Shown piece by piece: positions 1-13,400 of a stretch of 64,000 nucleotides of DNA. This DNA is from Triops longicaudatus. Its lineage: Eukaryota > Arthropoda > Branchiopoda > Notostraca > Triopsidae. The notes under the pieces were generated by a model. It saw only the letters and a list, made by a program, of their open reading frames with translations. It was not told the DNA's origin and searched no databases. The DNA lies in NCBI GenBank assembly GCA_022885665.1, contig JAGQDJ010000077.1:620001-684000 (forward strand), written 5' to 3'. Within the stretch, counting starts at the first letter, position 1, and the number at the start of each line of letters is the position of its first letter. A program made the position numbers and the translations under genes.

Positions 1-3000
1 ATAATAAGAAATTTTGGTAAGGTCATGAAGTATTTAGTATGACGGATGTATTGCGAGGTTATGTAAGAATATTTGAATAGTTTGAAGGCTTCAAGACTTG
101 TAGCTTAAAATGATTTACATTCATGAAAGAGAATTCCATTAAAGTCAAGAAAATCCAGATCTCGAGTGAAAAGTAGTCATAAATTAAGCTTCAGTATAGG
201 ATTAATTTTGCAACATTTCCACATTTTTTTAGTATTTCCGATTTCATGTACTTCATCCACTCTAACATGCATTCTAACAATTTTTTTAGCTTATCTCCAA
301 GTTTGGACTGTAGCTTTTATTCTTTCTTTTGTTAAGTTTAAATTTGCGTCACATTTTTCGTTATTTTTTTTTAAATTTGCTTCCTAATGAAGCCGGAATG
401 TTAGCATTGGAATTCTCATTCATAAGTCTCAGAGGAGATAATTTCAAGGTGGAAACTCCGGAAAGGGTCATATAGGACATAACGAGCGCTGCGGATGATA
501 ACACATCTAAATTGGTGAAGAATGGCGTCATTTATTAATATGCCGAAAAAGAAGTGCTAATCACTTCCTGCATTTTAAGTTAAGCCAGTTCTCACGTGTT
601 ATAATATTTTCGTAACCCAAATTAGAGCAGGAAGGTTCTGTTTGATTTTATTGTTATCTTCTGTCCCTTATATTGACGTTTTATTATTTATTTTTTCTGT
701 GTTCAGAGTTGCTATGTCAGAAACCTCGTCGTATGCCGAAAGGTAAATTTGTCTGTGTAACTAAAGTTGCGTTCTCATGATAATACCTGTACTAGCCTCA
801 CAATATCAAGAAATCTGCACGTAATTACGACTAGGGCAATTTGGTCACGGTAAGTTTATACAACAAGTGAGAGTCAAGGCATAGTGGACATTATCCTGTT
901 TAGTGCAATCCTCAAGTCGAAGGACGCTCAAAATTTCCTTACAGCCCCCGATCTCATGGTTAACAACTTACGGGAAATCCCTGTCTTCATACATACGTTC
1001 TCTCCCCCCACACCTCTCTTCCCTGGTGCTTACCTGTGAGGGTCATGGCAAAACTTCCCCAGACTCTCTAATGTCGAACGAGCCGAGCAGGTAAACCACG
1101 CCTACGATCCAGCCTGCAATTAATAGTGCGGCTTCCCTCTGCAGTTCTGAACAGTTTCGGTTGGGACGTTGCGGGGTTTGGTGTAGTTGCATTTGTGTTA
1201 CGTGGTTACTTGACGGATTTTTTCGCTCACACATTTCCCTGGAATTCCTATATCTAAACAGTGCTTGTTGTTGATATTACTCAGGTAATTGTGCGAGTGT
1301 GGCTCTTTATTTTATTTTCCCACCTTGACCAATTTCCCATTCATGTCGCATGCTACGTCGAAATATTTCAACAAATTGAAAGAATCTGCTAGTTTTCAAA
1401 GTGAAGTCCCCGATTCGGGTCCTAATTTAAGTGATTATAAATCCCGGATTATTAAACCCTCTTTTTTTTAAAAAAAAATCGACGGCTGAGTTCTTGCTAA
1501 TTAGGAAATTTTCGAGGTATAAGGAGTTTTTTTCAGACGTAGAAATTGCTTTAGTGGTATTAGGCAACGTAGTTGTGACAGAAAGTTGGTCATCGTGCTC
1601 TGCGTCCTTGGCAAGTTTTTAGAAGTACGCGCTGTTTTTAATACGGCTAAATAAGATGCGTGGAGCGCTTTCTATTTGGCAAACCGCCCGCCCTTCCACC
1701 AAATTTTCAAACCCATAGGCTTAAGCGCCTGCTGAACTTTCGATGTCGGTTTCCAATAACGCACTCTCCCGTAATGTTAATAAAAAAGTGGTACTGTAGT
1801 CATGCATTCCACGTACAACTTGTACCACTTTTTTATGACCTGTACTATTTAAAATAAGTTTTTGCGCGATTTCGATGGTAGCCGATCTTGTACATTTATA
1901 CCATGACACTTTTAATTGCCATTCTTACACAAGTGGCACATAGTTACACGTGAAATTTCAGCCGAATTCATAGAATTCATCTCGTAACGGCGCGAAAGTC
2001 GCAAACCGCCTAGGGCAGCACGAACCCGCTAGATTGCCGTAGTCACTTGATCGATTACCTTGGTTTTGTCTTTGTCTAATACGTTTGGCCTTTGACCTAG
2101 CTTTTAGGCTTGATTGAGGTGAAAAGGGGCTGAGCTTCAGGGAGGAGAAAGGGCTTTCTCTGTTTTCTAGTAACAAAATGGCGCTCACCAACTGACCGTT
2201 TTTACTACTGTTGTTATTTATCGTTGATTATCTTGGTGGCGCATCTTTTTCGTCTTCGGGATCAACAGACTTACTTGGACGTTAAATGAGTGCTTCGTGG
2301 TACATGAGTAGTGACCGTAGAGCATGGCTGCCATAGAGTGATTGTGACCCTGTAAAGGGTTTTCGTACCGTGGGCACTTGTACCGCTTACCGGGGCTATA
2401 GCCCTTTTAATCCACCGCCTCCAGTGCAGGTTACTTTTCAGAATCTACTAAATTTTGCCATTTCGTGTACTTTGCTACGAATTTGACATTAGCGAAACCA
2501 TGAGCATATAAAGGCAGAATTGAAAGACGTAAACAGTGGAACGTTGACAGCAAACGACTGGATTTGTAATAGTATTACGCCATGCTAGTTTTTCAGGTTT
2601 AACTAGCCATCGAGAAAGGTAAACTCCAGCCAAATTTAGAGAGCTTTCCCTTTCATTTGTAGGTCACACTTTATTTCCCGTATGCTTTATTTGTGTAATA
2701 ACGGTCGTGTCCAAAACTTGAGTTTTTGTTGATGGGTTTTTATGAGGGTGATCCGTTGCATTTTGCACTTTTACATCAACTGGTCAATCTGAAGGTCAGT
2801 CTAGAGATTTAGCCACAGTAAAACGATTTTCACTGTTTGATTTTAATGAACCTTGTCCAGTGCGAAAACAGACGATTTCGCACTCGCTCGCACGAGCAGA
2901 CTGGAATTTGTCGTGATTTCTAGCTTTTATTCTAAGATATTTTTTATTATTGGCGCCGAATTCGAAAAATGAAGTAATATGCAGTAAGTCTGACAAATTG

Positions 3001-6000
3001 TACCACATGTTTGGAGGCGTTTTGTTTCGGTCTTTTTTTCGGGAGCGCGTGAAAGATCGGTAACTCTTAGTCACGGATGAAATCTAACGAGTATTGAGTT
3101 ACTATAGTGTCTTGTATGTATGTTAACAAGTGGGGGAAATTGACATTGTTAAGAAAAACAAGGTCAGGAAGCGAAAGTGGTGCTCTTGCTATTTCGGCTT
3201 TTACACTTTTTATACCGCTAGTATCAAACAAGATTTCTATACATTCCCAGAACGTGAACTCACTACCGACAGAAAAAAAAAGTCCGACGAGGAAAAAATC
3301 AGTTTAGCGTGAAAAACTAGAAATGGTCTCCTAAGCTTGCAACTGTTCAATCTTTACAGTGAAAACTCCTTAGAATTTTCCACCTTGTCATGTTCACAAC
3401 TCTAGTTCTTAAAAAATCTCTTTTCTTATTTGCTCCTTTTTTCCTTATCATATTCAACAAAACTTAGCTTCGGTTCTATAATAACGAGAAACTTTCATTT
3501 TCCAAGATTGTGCAATGCTTGACTGCATCTTTCTCCCCTCTCCTCTTTCGATACTCATGATCCGTTGAAAATTTCTAATAAAACACGGAAAAATTCGTCA
3601 AATATTTTTTTTAATTCTCCAAATTTTGCAAAGTATAGCTCATGAATTCACGATATTCCAAGATTTTTAAGACTACAAATAATATCCTTGAAAACTAAAT
3701 ATTAAAATGAAAAATAGAAAAGAAAATATCTTAGGATGTAAAAATTCTAAAATTTGAATAGTATTTAAAATAGTTTTCTTTCAATATGTCAAGTTTTCTT
3801 GTATTCCAAAGCATCTCCGCAGCCTTTGTCGCGTTGTTGAAAGAAAGTTTGTTGGTTTTCCAAGCTTTTAGGCCCCTTTTTCCGTTCCAATGCAGCACAG
3901 AGGAGGTTTTCGTTATGGGTTGGGTATAATGTATCTTATCGTTAACTTTTATGCAGAGGCAGTTCAGGGCCAACTGGTCGATTTCACTTTGGCGCAAGCT
4001 ATAGTGTGGTGTGGTGTGCACCTTCGTTAGTCGCAACCGTACAGTACTTGCTCAGTTGTTCGGTGAAAGAGCACGAAGGTTTGTCGAGACCCGAGCGAGA
4101 GAAAGAGGGAGAAGAAAAGGAGGTTCACCGGATCCTATCTCAAAATCCCCAACAGTTTCTTAAGCACTGGACAGCCCAACTTTCCTCTAGCTAAGCACAC
4201 CTCCGAGCTTTGGCGCGACAGACACTTCGGGACTCCGCTTGGACTCTCGTATTCCAACACGAACTGCTTACCCCAGCAGTACTCAAGTACTTGTCGGCGG
4301 GATCACATACCTAGCGACTTCTCCGACGTTTTGTCTTCATCTTTTTACAAGCTTCAAATTCTAATACCTTGAAAAAAGCGGTTAATCGAACAAAAAGCTA
4401 TTCGGAGCGAAATCCAATTGGCATTCCGTTTTTTGAAAGAATTGAATTCGAAGATTCTATGTGTTACCAAGTGTTGCATTGTGACAATCTGAGTAACATT
4501 GCTCATTGCTTATATCGTTTGAAAGGAAGCCACATTTTTCAAAAGCGAAGGTTTTAATACCTCCTATGGGACTTCTGCAGGTTTACATGGACTATGCGGG
4601 ACAATCCTTGGTGATTTTGTACATTACATTCCGGAGTGTTTTGTCAGTGAGTTGTCAAGTGTTGTAAAGTGTTTTTCAGAGGAGTTTTCGCGTCATCTGA
4701 GCTTGTTTTTGACATCACTGACTAGATTCACTTTGTGGGGAACATGTAAGTCATCTCTTCTGCATTTTGTGAAAGTTGCCTGTACTGGAAAAACAGCACC
4801 AGCGCCATCTGAAGATGTTGGTTATACAGCGCAGCTTTAGGTTGGGTTAGTCCAAACGTTGGCGTTTATGAAAGCGCTGCTTTTGGTAGCTTTTAGTAGC
4901 CGCTAGTCAGTACCGCGTCAATGAGGACAATTTACTCTCTTTTTTTAAGTATAAAAACCCGTCAACTCTCTTATGGCAACCGCGTGGTTTAGAAGGTTGA
5001 AAACAATAGCCTGTTAACTATCCTTCCTATGTAGGACTCTACATGAGTGTTAGGTGCCATACTGACCTATATGATACAAATCGTGTAGCTTCTTGGCTTT
5101 TGTACAATTTGGTAAGCAATTAGCTTTTTTCCCATTTTCGATTTTTTTCGATTCTTTTCCTAATATACGGTAATCTGAAACGGAAAAGCTAACGGTATCG
5201 GAGGATAGTACGCACCTATTGAATACATCTTTCAGTCATGGCGACAATTGTGATCTATTTTCTTAGAAAGAAAACTATTGACGTTGGAACATCGTTGATT
5301 TAATGAAGATGAAAAAAAGTCAGGAGGACGAAAGGAACGAAAGAGAGAATGGCAACAAGCACGTAGACCTAGTTATTTTTTATTTTATTTTGGTAGTCAT
5401 TCTTTTATATTATTTCAAATTTCTCTTTTTCTTTTGCCATGTTGGGCAAATGGTTACTGTAGCAGTAGTTACGAGTTTTGAAAAAGTCGAAGCCTAGTTT
5501 CACATTCCACACCCGAATTCCCTTATTAAGGCTTCTCGGGCTGCTGCGGGACTATCGTCCCATACCGAAGAGCAAACCTTAAGCAGAAGCAGAGGAAAAC
5601 GTGAAACCCCAAACCAGTCTCTTGCCCTGTTAACATGCGTGCAAATATCTCTGTCTGGGAGAGAGAGAAAGGGATTGCCTCAGCTCAACATCGCTGGTTA
5701 AATATCCGAACGGGCCTTTTGTTTATTTTTTTTTTTTATTTTTTTTTAATAATGGCATGGCAAAACTTTTCGTTGGGCTTAAAAGTTTGAATAAAACAAA
5801 ATGTAGAAGGAACACCTTCAGTATATATTTACTTTCTTTGGTTCAGCTTCGTCTTTGCATTAAACGCTTACCTTTTACTAATAATGCAAGGTGTAAAAAT
5901 AGGATTACACACTCGCTTTAATTGATCCTACAAACCTTAGTCATTACAGTGCAGCATTTATTTTACTGTGATGGTTATTTCCTTCTAAAGGGTCCAGCGT

Positions 6001-9000
6001 AATTCGAGAGCGTCATAAACTGTGATGTGTGGCTTTCCTGGTGGTTTTCTCACAACCTGAATATTCTTAAAAATATACTTGAAAATATACTAAAAGATGT
6101 TAATTTTTCATGAAGAACTTGTAAAAAGTCCATTTGAATTGGACAGCTATCGAATCATGCAGTTTTTCTTCGGAGATGTCGAATTTCTGCTCTCATTGTA
6201 CTCTTTGACGAACCCGGGCAGCGAACGTATAACACTCGTGACTCGGAAGTTTCACGTTTATTTGTTTCTGACTAGGTTATCGATATAATCGCGTCTTTGT
6301 ACTCTATAAAGTAATAAAATAAAAAGAAATGGAGGAATACGGTTACAGTGCCTATTTTAAGTGAAAAAGAGCCTAAAGCATTACTTTAAGTGGGCTATAA
6401 AATTGTTTAAATATGCAGGGACATGGACCAAAAAATGCCGCGTAGGAAGCGAAAGTTAACTTGTCCAGAACCTGTTGTAAGATTTTTATGCCTTCCTAAT
6501 TAGAAAATAATCCAGACCAGTACTATTTTTTCACGTTAAGAAAAAACTTCAGGAAAGAGGACATTGTTTAACTTGCTCTTTGGATTAACGTATAGGTTTT
6601 TGCCCTGAAAGTAAAAGTGGACCTGTAGTGCATAGTAAGACTTCCGTTTCAAACGCTCCATAAAACCCTGGGAAGAACCGACCAGTGAATTTCAAAACCC
6701 TTCAATTCTGCCTTAAAAGAGAAAGTGTTCTGATGATTTGCAGGGAAATTGGAACGTTAGGCAATTCGCATTTGTTTTCTGAGGGTAAAGATTTAATGAT
6801 TCTGGTATTGGTGAGACCTAAAAAAAGGAAGTGAAGAAACAAAAGGATCTTCTCGAGATTCCTTGGAATTTCGCAATAAAAAGAAAACGCGGATATACTA
6901 GATGGAAAATTCCCGTTGGTCTGACGTAGAGCTCAAGGTACCTGAAAGCCTTGACACATTGCAAGTTTATGGAATGCTTTTTTGTCTCGGGTAGCGGACG
7001 GAAACTTGATGCACCGCAAGTTATGGACCACTGGGCACTGCATGTACTTCACCAAGTGCAACGGCTGGCCACTGCTTGTAATACCCTCGCAAAACTGGCT
7101 CCCCAACCAGGTTAGAAAATAGGTAACCGCACTTGCAGAGAGTCAATAGGAGCAGACCACCATTGAGATATTGCTTCTTAGGAGGAATGGAACGACACGG
7201 ACCGTGTTCAACTTTTACTCTTTCTCCACGAGTGTCTCTATCAAATTCTATTTACTTTTCTAACCTCAATTTTATTCGAAATTCAACTTCCTTACTTTTC
7301 TTGTTTACTCAATTCTCCGTACTAATTCTTGGAAAACCTTTTGCGTCGCAAATATGACTTTTTAGCGCAAATATTTTCTAAAGTAACATTCTTGTCGAGG
7401 AGCAGAAAAGCACGCGGAAACACTTTAAAGTTTCTTGTCATTTTTTTTTTTTTTTTTTTTTTTTTGGGGGCACTGGCCTCGCGTACGCAAAAATGCAACT
7501 CCGGAGGAAGTAAAACTTGTGGTCGTGATCTCCATTTCATTAACTTACCGAAGGGTGGAAGATTTTTATGCAGAGTGAGACTGTAAGTGTAGATACGTGT
7601 CCTCAAGAAGCTCTATTTTTTGTTTAAAAAAAAGAAAGTGAATGTGGTCTTTTTTATACAAGCTTTAAGAAATGTAACTTGGGCTGATGAGGCCTGTGGC
7701 ATAAGGGAGAAAGAGGAGGTGGAATTTACGAATTGGGCCTCCTGCCGCTCCTCTCCTGTTTCATCCCGATAAGCTTTTTCTCGTAAGTTTTGCCGCTTTC
7801 GGAAGTGGGCCACCGCGTCGCCAAAGGCTTTCGATTCCAATTCTGGACTGCAGGCAATATCCTGGCATGCTTTTAGAAGGGCCTGGCTTTGCCTTCGCCA
7901 TCAGGTGTTGGCTGTTACCCAGGTGTTCTAAGGGAGAGTCTTTTGCCCATTTACTTGCATTTCGTGGACTTGTGTCCCAAAAGCAACCTTCAGCCTTACT
8001 CTGATGTGTTAGATTTACCGCACAAGGGACCTGTCGTACTCTATTCTTATTTTGTTCTTTTGATTCTCTGGCGTTGCACATAATTTAAAAGACAGTTCTT
8101 CAGATAGAAAATTAGGTAAAGTGAGAGGAAAGAAAAAGAAAGGAAAAGCGAGACTTTCTTTCCCGGGCTTTACCGCAAACACTCGAAGATTCACAGTTTC
8201 TGAGCGATCCAGACAGAGGATTATGCAAATGGAGTGCTAGTGCTCGTAACGCAGACACGAAAAGCTCCGTCGTACAGTCAACAGCCAGCCATGAAGTTGC
8301 TTCTTTTCACAATTAGCAAAATTAACGCTTGAAGGAGGAAATAAAATGGGATAATCTTATAATTAATCAAAAATTGAAAAATATAAAAAAATTAAAAAAA
8401 AGTAACGCAAAAGCTTTCTCATATTTTATACTGTTTTTGAATTTCAACCACATTTAAACTGTCCATCTATCACAATCGAACTCCAAGGTCTCGGGAGCAT
8501 TTTCGTTTGCTTATAAAAATGAATCTTACAGCCGTGACGAAAGGAGAAAGGCCTGAGCTAGAGAGAGCGATTGATTGGTTGATTAGAGGTCACGTTTACT
8601 AAACAAAAAGAAAAGAATGTAGAAATTCTTTCTGTGGTTACTGTTGCCACATACGTGGCCAGTCCATGAGCCTTGAAAATCGAAAGTTGTGAGTCCAATA
8701 TATCGTTTCTTACCTGGGCCTACGTACCGCGTAAAACCATTACAAAAGGAATGGAAAACCAAAGCTTCACCATTAAGGATTCCTGTAGTAGAACCCACGA
8801 AAATGGAAATTCGCAGGAAAAGTTAGACGTCATCTCACTTTTCAAGCAGTAATAATCTAACGCTGTAAAGCCAAGCATTACGTTAACTATTACCATACAT
8901 TTTTAAAACTATTAATTGCTTCAAACAGAAAATGCCTTCTTTTGGAATCTTTGTCGCAACCCGCGTAAAATGAGGTCTTACATAACAAACCTATGGAAAC

Positions 9001-10413
9001 ACCTACCGCGTAATACGAGGCTATTGTGATTTCCTTCTTAAAACGCTGAATTGACCTTACTTTGAAGGTCATTGTTAGGTTAAATTTACAATCTAACTGA
9101 AAAAGGCTTAGTTCATATCTTTCGAGTGAACCCTACCCCGGGAGGGTTGGGTTTGCTTGCCCAATCTTGTGGAACGAACATGCTTCTGGGTGGGTAACAC
9201 ATTCAAATCACCGGAATAAATTCCGTTTCACCTTCAGCGAAGGTAAAAGTGAGTTCTTTTCAATGAAGCTATTAGCGCTAAGGGTGGTAAGGGGGAAATA
9301 GAGTTGTGAATGAAACTCTTCGTTTTCCTCTCTACCTTGGGCTAACCTTCACTATTGATGATCCTTACATATTAGACACCAGCGACGCTTGAACTTCCCC
9401 GTAGTCAAGAAGTTTCTAAAGTTGACGTTAATGAAACTAATAGGGAGGGGACGACTTGCGTATTCAACAATGAACTTGCGAGTATCCGGTGAAGCGTTTC
9501 TATTTCCTTGCCCACTGTGAAAAAACAGATTTGGGGAGGATTCATCTACTGGACAAGCATTTTTTTGTGGGCCAAGGTTACAAAGTCTAGAGCAGGTTGA
9601 ACCTGCCCCTTTCTTCACCTCCAGACATTAGAGCAGCGTAGGAAAATGTCCGCACTCTTCCTTGCTTATTTTGCGAAGGACACATGGTAAGCGAAAGAAG
9701 AATGGGCACATCTGTCCTACTAAAAGATTCGTAGCGAACAAGAGACCGGGAGCCCAACTTTCCTGAAGACGTTTTCTCCCCAACACTCTCCTTTCAAGTT
9801 TGTAAATGACGCTCCAGATTTTACAAATTAACCGACGTGACTCATAGGGTGTTTTATTTTGTTTCGCTTTAATATCTGTCTGTTAGATGACTCGATTCCT
9901 TTTTGAGATCACCCACAGCCCTTGACACACTAAAATCCTCCGCCCGGAAATTCAATTCTTAAAGGTGGTCAGTCTGAATTGCCCGCAGAATGTTCTCCTT
10001 CTGCGTTAGATTGGATAAAAGAACCAATTTGCGTGTATGGAAATTTGATCAATGGCTCAGGGTTAACGTTAGTCGCTGGGAGAAAGGGAGATAGTGTGTG
10101 CAGGGGGTTTTCGGTGCTGTTGGAGAACATCCCTGGAAATAAGAATGAACAAGTTGGTCGGCTTGCTAGTTGTGATGTGTGCGCTGGCAACCTGAATTAG
10201 TCCCCAACGTGCGGTCGTTCAGTTAGGTTGGTGTTTGAGCTGCGGGAAAGGTATCTTCCCGCTAGTGTGCGTGCAGGAAGAAGGCAAATTGGCAGTGGAA
10301 TTGTTTCACTAGTGACAGTTGTGTTTGATGTAGTGATTTATCAAATAGTTTCAGTTGCCTTTTGTTCCTTGCTTGATGAAATGGTGATTCTTAGGTTGCC
10401 GAACGCCGAAGAA
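1..10413. other. No recognised gene; 5' flank of the ABC transporter
   Basis: I see no exon here that I can tie to a known protein on either strand. Open frames are short (under about 110 codons) and show no domain signature. The stretch is AT-rich with homopolymer tracts, for example 25 T at 7441-7465, and holds one notable hairpin (listed separately). The last 190 bases, 10228-10413, are open in the frame of the downstream transporter and probably form its 5' leader. Rapidly evolving or non-coding exons could be missed without transcript data. Confidence 0.6.
1780..1836. repeat. 15-bp perfect inverted repeat (57-nt hairpin)
   Basis: Positions 1780-1794 and 1822-1836 are exact reverse complements (AATAAAAAAGTGGTAC-type arm, starting at the last A before TAAAAAAG), separated by 27 nt. 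Inside the loop, TGTA (1795-1798) can pair with TACA (1814-1817) across a small bulge. The size resembles a microRNA precursor or a short MITE remnant, but sequence alone does not decide. It overlaps no gene I recognise. Confidence 0.6.
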
Positions 10414-13400
10414 ATGACCGTGCACGATAAAGGAGTTGAGTTGGCTACTCCGCCAACGAGTAGCGGAAATAGCAGCGTTACTGATGTCGATGCTGTGGTA
10501 GTAATTGATGCCGTGAATGTGCGAAACGCCCAGAAATCCTACGGTGTAGGCAAGCGGAAATCCCATGTATTGAAGGGATTGGATATGACTGTCAAAAAAG
10601 GCACCATGTAAGAAACACTCCTTTACGTTATAACCTGAGTCATGCTTCCTCACGCCGAACCTGTTAACAATTTTTAGATAACTTGATCACAAAGCCTCAT
10701 TAGATCATCTTATCAGATCATCTTTACAAGTTCACATGAAGCAAATTTACTTTTTACTGTTGATTGCTCTATTTTTCTGTCGAGTATAACTTTTGTTTTC
10801 GCATTTTATGATGACTTTACACGTGCTTTTATTTAAGTTTTGACCTTTTCATTCAAACTTTCGCTTCAAACATTGGTCCTTTAGGTTTAATCGGATATTG
10901 CTGTGATTTTTCATGTATCTTATTTCATTTCGAGTTTTACTCCTTTTACTACATTTTTATCCAGTAATTTAATACTTCTTGGAGACTTGTAAACTTTTTT
11001 TTACCTAAGCTTGACATTTTTTGTTCTTTTGCTCCGCTTTCGATTGATTTGTTTGGTTACTGTCTATGCTGCTTAATTTTTTTTTTCTCCTCGGTTTCCC
11101 TTACTCCAGTAGTGTTTTTGTTTTAGTTTTTTTTCTGTTTATTTGTATGATTGCTTTAGAATAGGAAATATGTAATTTAATTTCCGTTTCCAATAGTTAT
11201 GGATTACTGGGAGCCAGTGGTTGTGGTAAAACAACCCTACTGAGTTGTATTGTCGGTCGGCGTAGCTTGGATTCCGGCGATGTGGCGGTTTTTGGAGGCG
11301 AGCCTGGTACCAAACAATCTGGTATCCCAGGCCCTCGCGTGGGTTACATGCCACAGGTGAGCAAAGCTTTACCTTACTTACCATTTTGAAAGGAGAGATG
11401 GAAATTGATCCTTCGCTAAGAATCATTCTAATTAGCTTTCTTTCTTGACTTACTTCGTATGGGAAATAGGAGTTGGCGTTATATGGCGAATTCACCATTC
11501 AAGAGACGCTCCAATACTTCGGACGTATTTATGACTTGCCTAGCGAATTCGTCAAATCGCAAATGGATTTCTTGTTCAAATTGTTAGACTTGCCGCCGAG
11601 GAATCGTTACGTTAAAACTCTCAGGTAACACCAGAAAAGTAACCATATAAAAAAAGAAAAAAAAAAGAAAAAGCACAGCCATGCAATTAAAAATAAATCG
11701 GAATGTAAATAAGAGTAAAAAATAAACAAAACTAGAAAGGTTAAAAAAATACTGATACGTTTCTTTGTTTAAAGAGATGAGGTGCACATTGTCCCAGATT
11801 CCGCCTATGTTTATTCTATACTCATGGCGTTTTCTCTTTTTTTACCGTGATTAGTGGAGGCCAACAGCGCCGAGTTTCTTTCGCCGTTGCACTCTTCCAT
11901 GAACCCGAACTGCTGATCTTGGACGAACCAACCGTTGGAGTCGACCCTCTTCTGCGACAAAGGTAAAAGCTCTTATAGTACTGCACTATAATATACCAAA
12001 AATGGAAAGTGGCATGAAACTGTAGTCAAAGAATGGATAATTTGCCCAACGCTCAATTTCCCCGTGTCAGAATATCAACCATCTTTAGCCATAAAGTTGC
12101 ATAATGCAAGAAAGTAGATAGTTTTGACGATTGTTCACTGTAGCCACGTTAAAGAACCGCACTGAGATATTATGCGGAACAAGAGCCGTAATTTCACGTC
12201 CTAATTTAAAGGAGGCATTAACAATGCATTCCGTGACACGGACTACGACTCGCATTTTTAGCTACTTTTGCCTTAGTCTTCTGGTAAACCGTCGGTCTGG
12301 TCGTATGGTATGTTTCTTCCAGTCCAAGAGATGCCATACAACTTAACATTTTCTCGATTTTCTCGTTTTGTTCCCAATACTCTTAATTAAGAACGTATTT
12401 AAGTGTTGCAATTTGTCTGTAAGTTACTTTTGGCGATTATCCATTCCCACTGCAATTTATCTCTCCTTACGGAGATTTTATGGTAGCGCTATTCGACTTT
12501 GTTTTTCGATGCTTGACATCGATTTACCCAAGATCAGTTTACTCAGTGTAACGTTTCTCTTTGTTTTGGTCCTTGTTTACAGTATTTGGGATCACTTGGT
12601 CCGTTTGAGTTGTGATTCGGGCAGGACCGTTATTATTACGACCCACTACATTGAAGAAGCTCGGCAAGCGCACACCGTAAGTAACTTTGACCTTCGGCGG
12701 ACTTTTGGGGAGTAAACAACTTTGACAGAACAATTTTCGCTCACCCGCTGGTCCTTTTCATCTTCTCTTATAAAGATTGTCCAGTTGATGAGATGATATA
12801 CTGCATGTCAAGGTCTTCTGTTACCTGAGCTGTTGATGTAAATTGTTCCGAGGGAAGAGGGCAAAGGTAGACGACCGGGAAATTCCCAAGTGTTAGAAAA
12901 AAATCTAAGCCTTAGATAAGAAAATTACCGTTCAGTTAGGTGTATTTTTCGTCCCAGAAGTGCCAGGACAGAGATGTTACTATGAAGCCTTTAAATCGTA
13001 AACCTTTTTCCGTCCGTTAGTTACGAGGTACTCGAAATTATTCTTTGTCAAATTTCTTTCAAACCGAATTTTATTACTCTGCGTTCCTTTAGCCAAGGAT
13101 GCTCGATTTTTGTAAGCTGTGTTAAAATTCATCGTTTTTTTTGTCATCCGTATGGCTTAGCAAGATAGCGTCATGTTAGTTCGTAATACTTACAAACGCA
13201 AGCTAATATTTTCAGTTAATTAAGGCTTATTTTCAGTTTCTAATATTTTCAATTAGTTTCCAATTATAATCAAAATTCGTTGACCAGACTTCTGATTTGT
13301 TCAACATAATTCAAAATCCAATGCAGATAATCATTAAAAATCACCCTTTAAGTAATTGTAAACTGAACCCATAATCTTTTGACAGAAAAGAAAATGTGTT

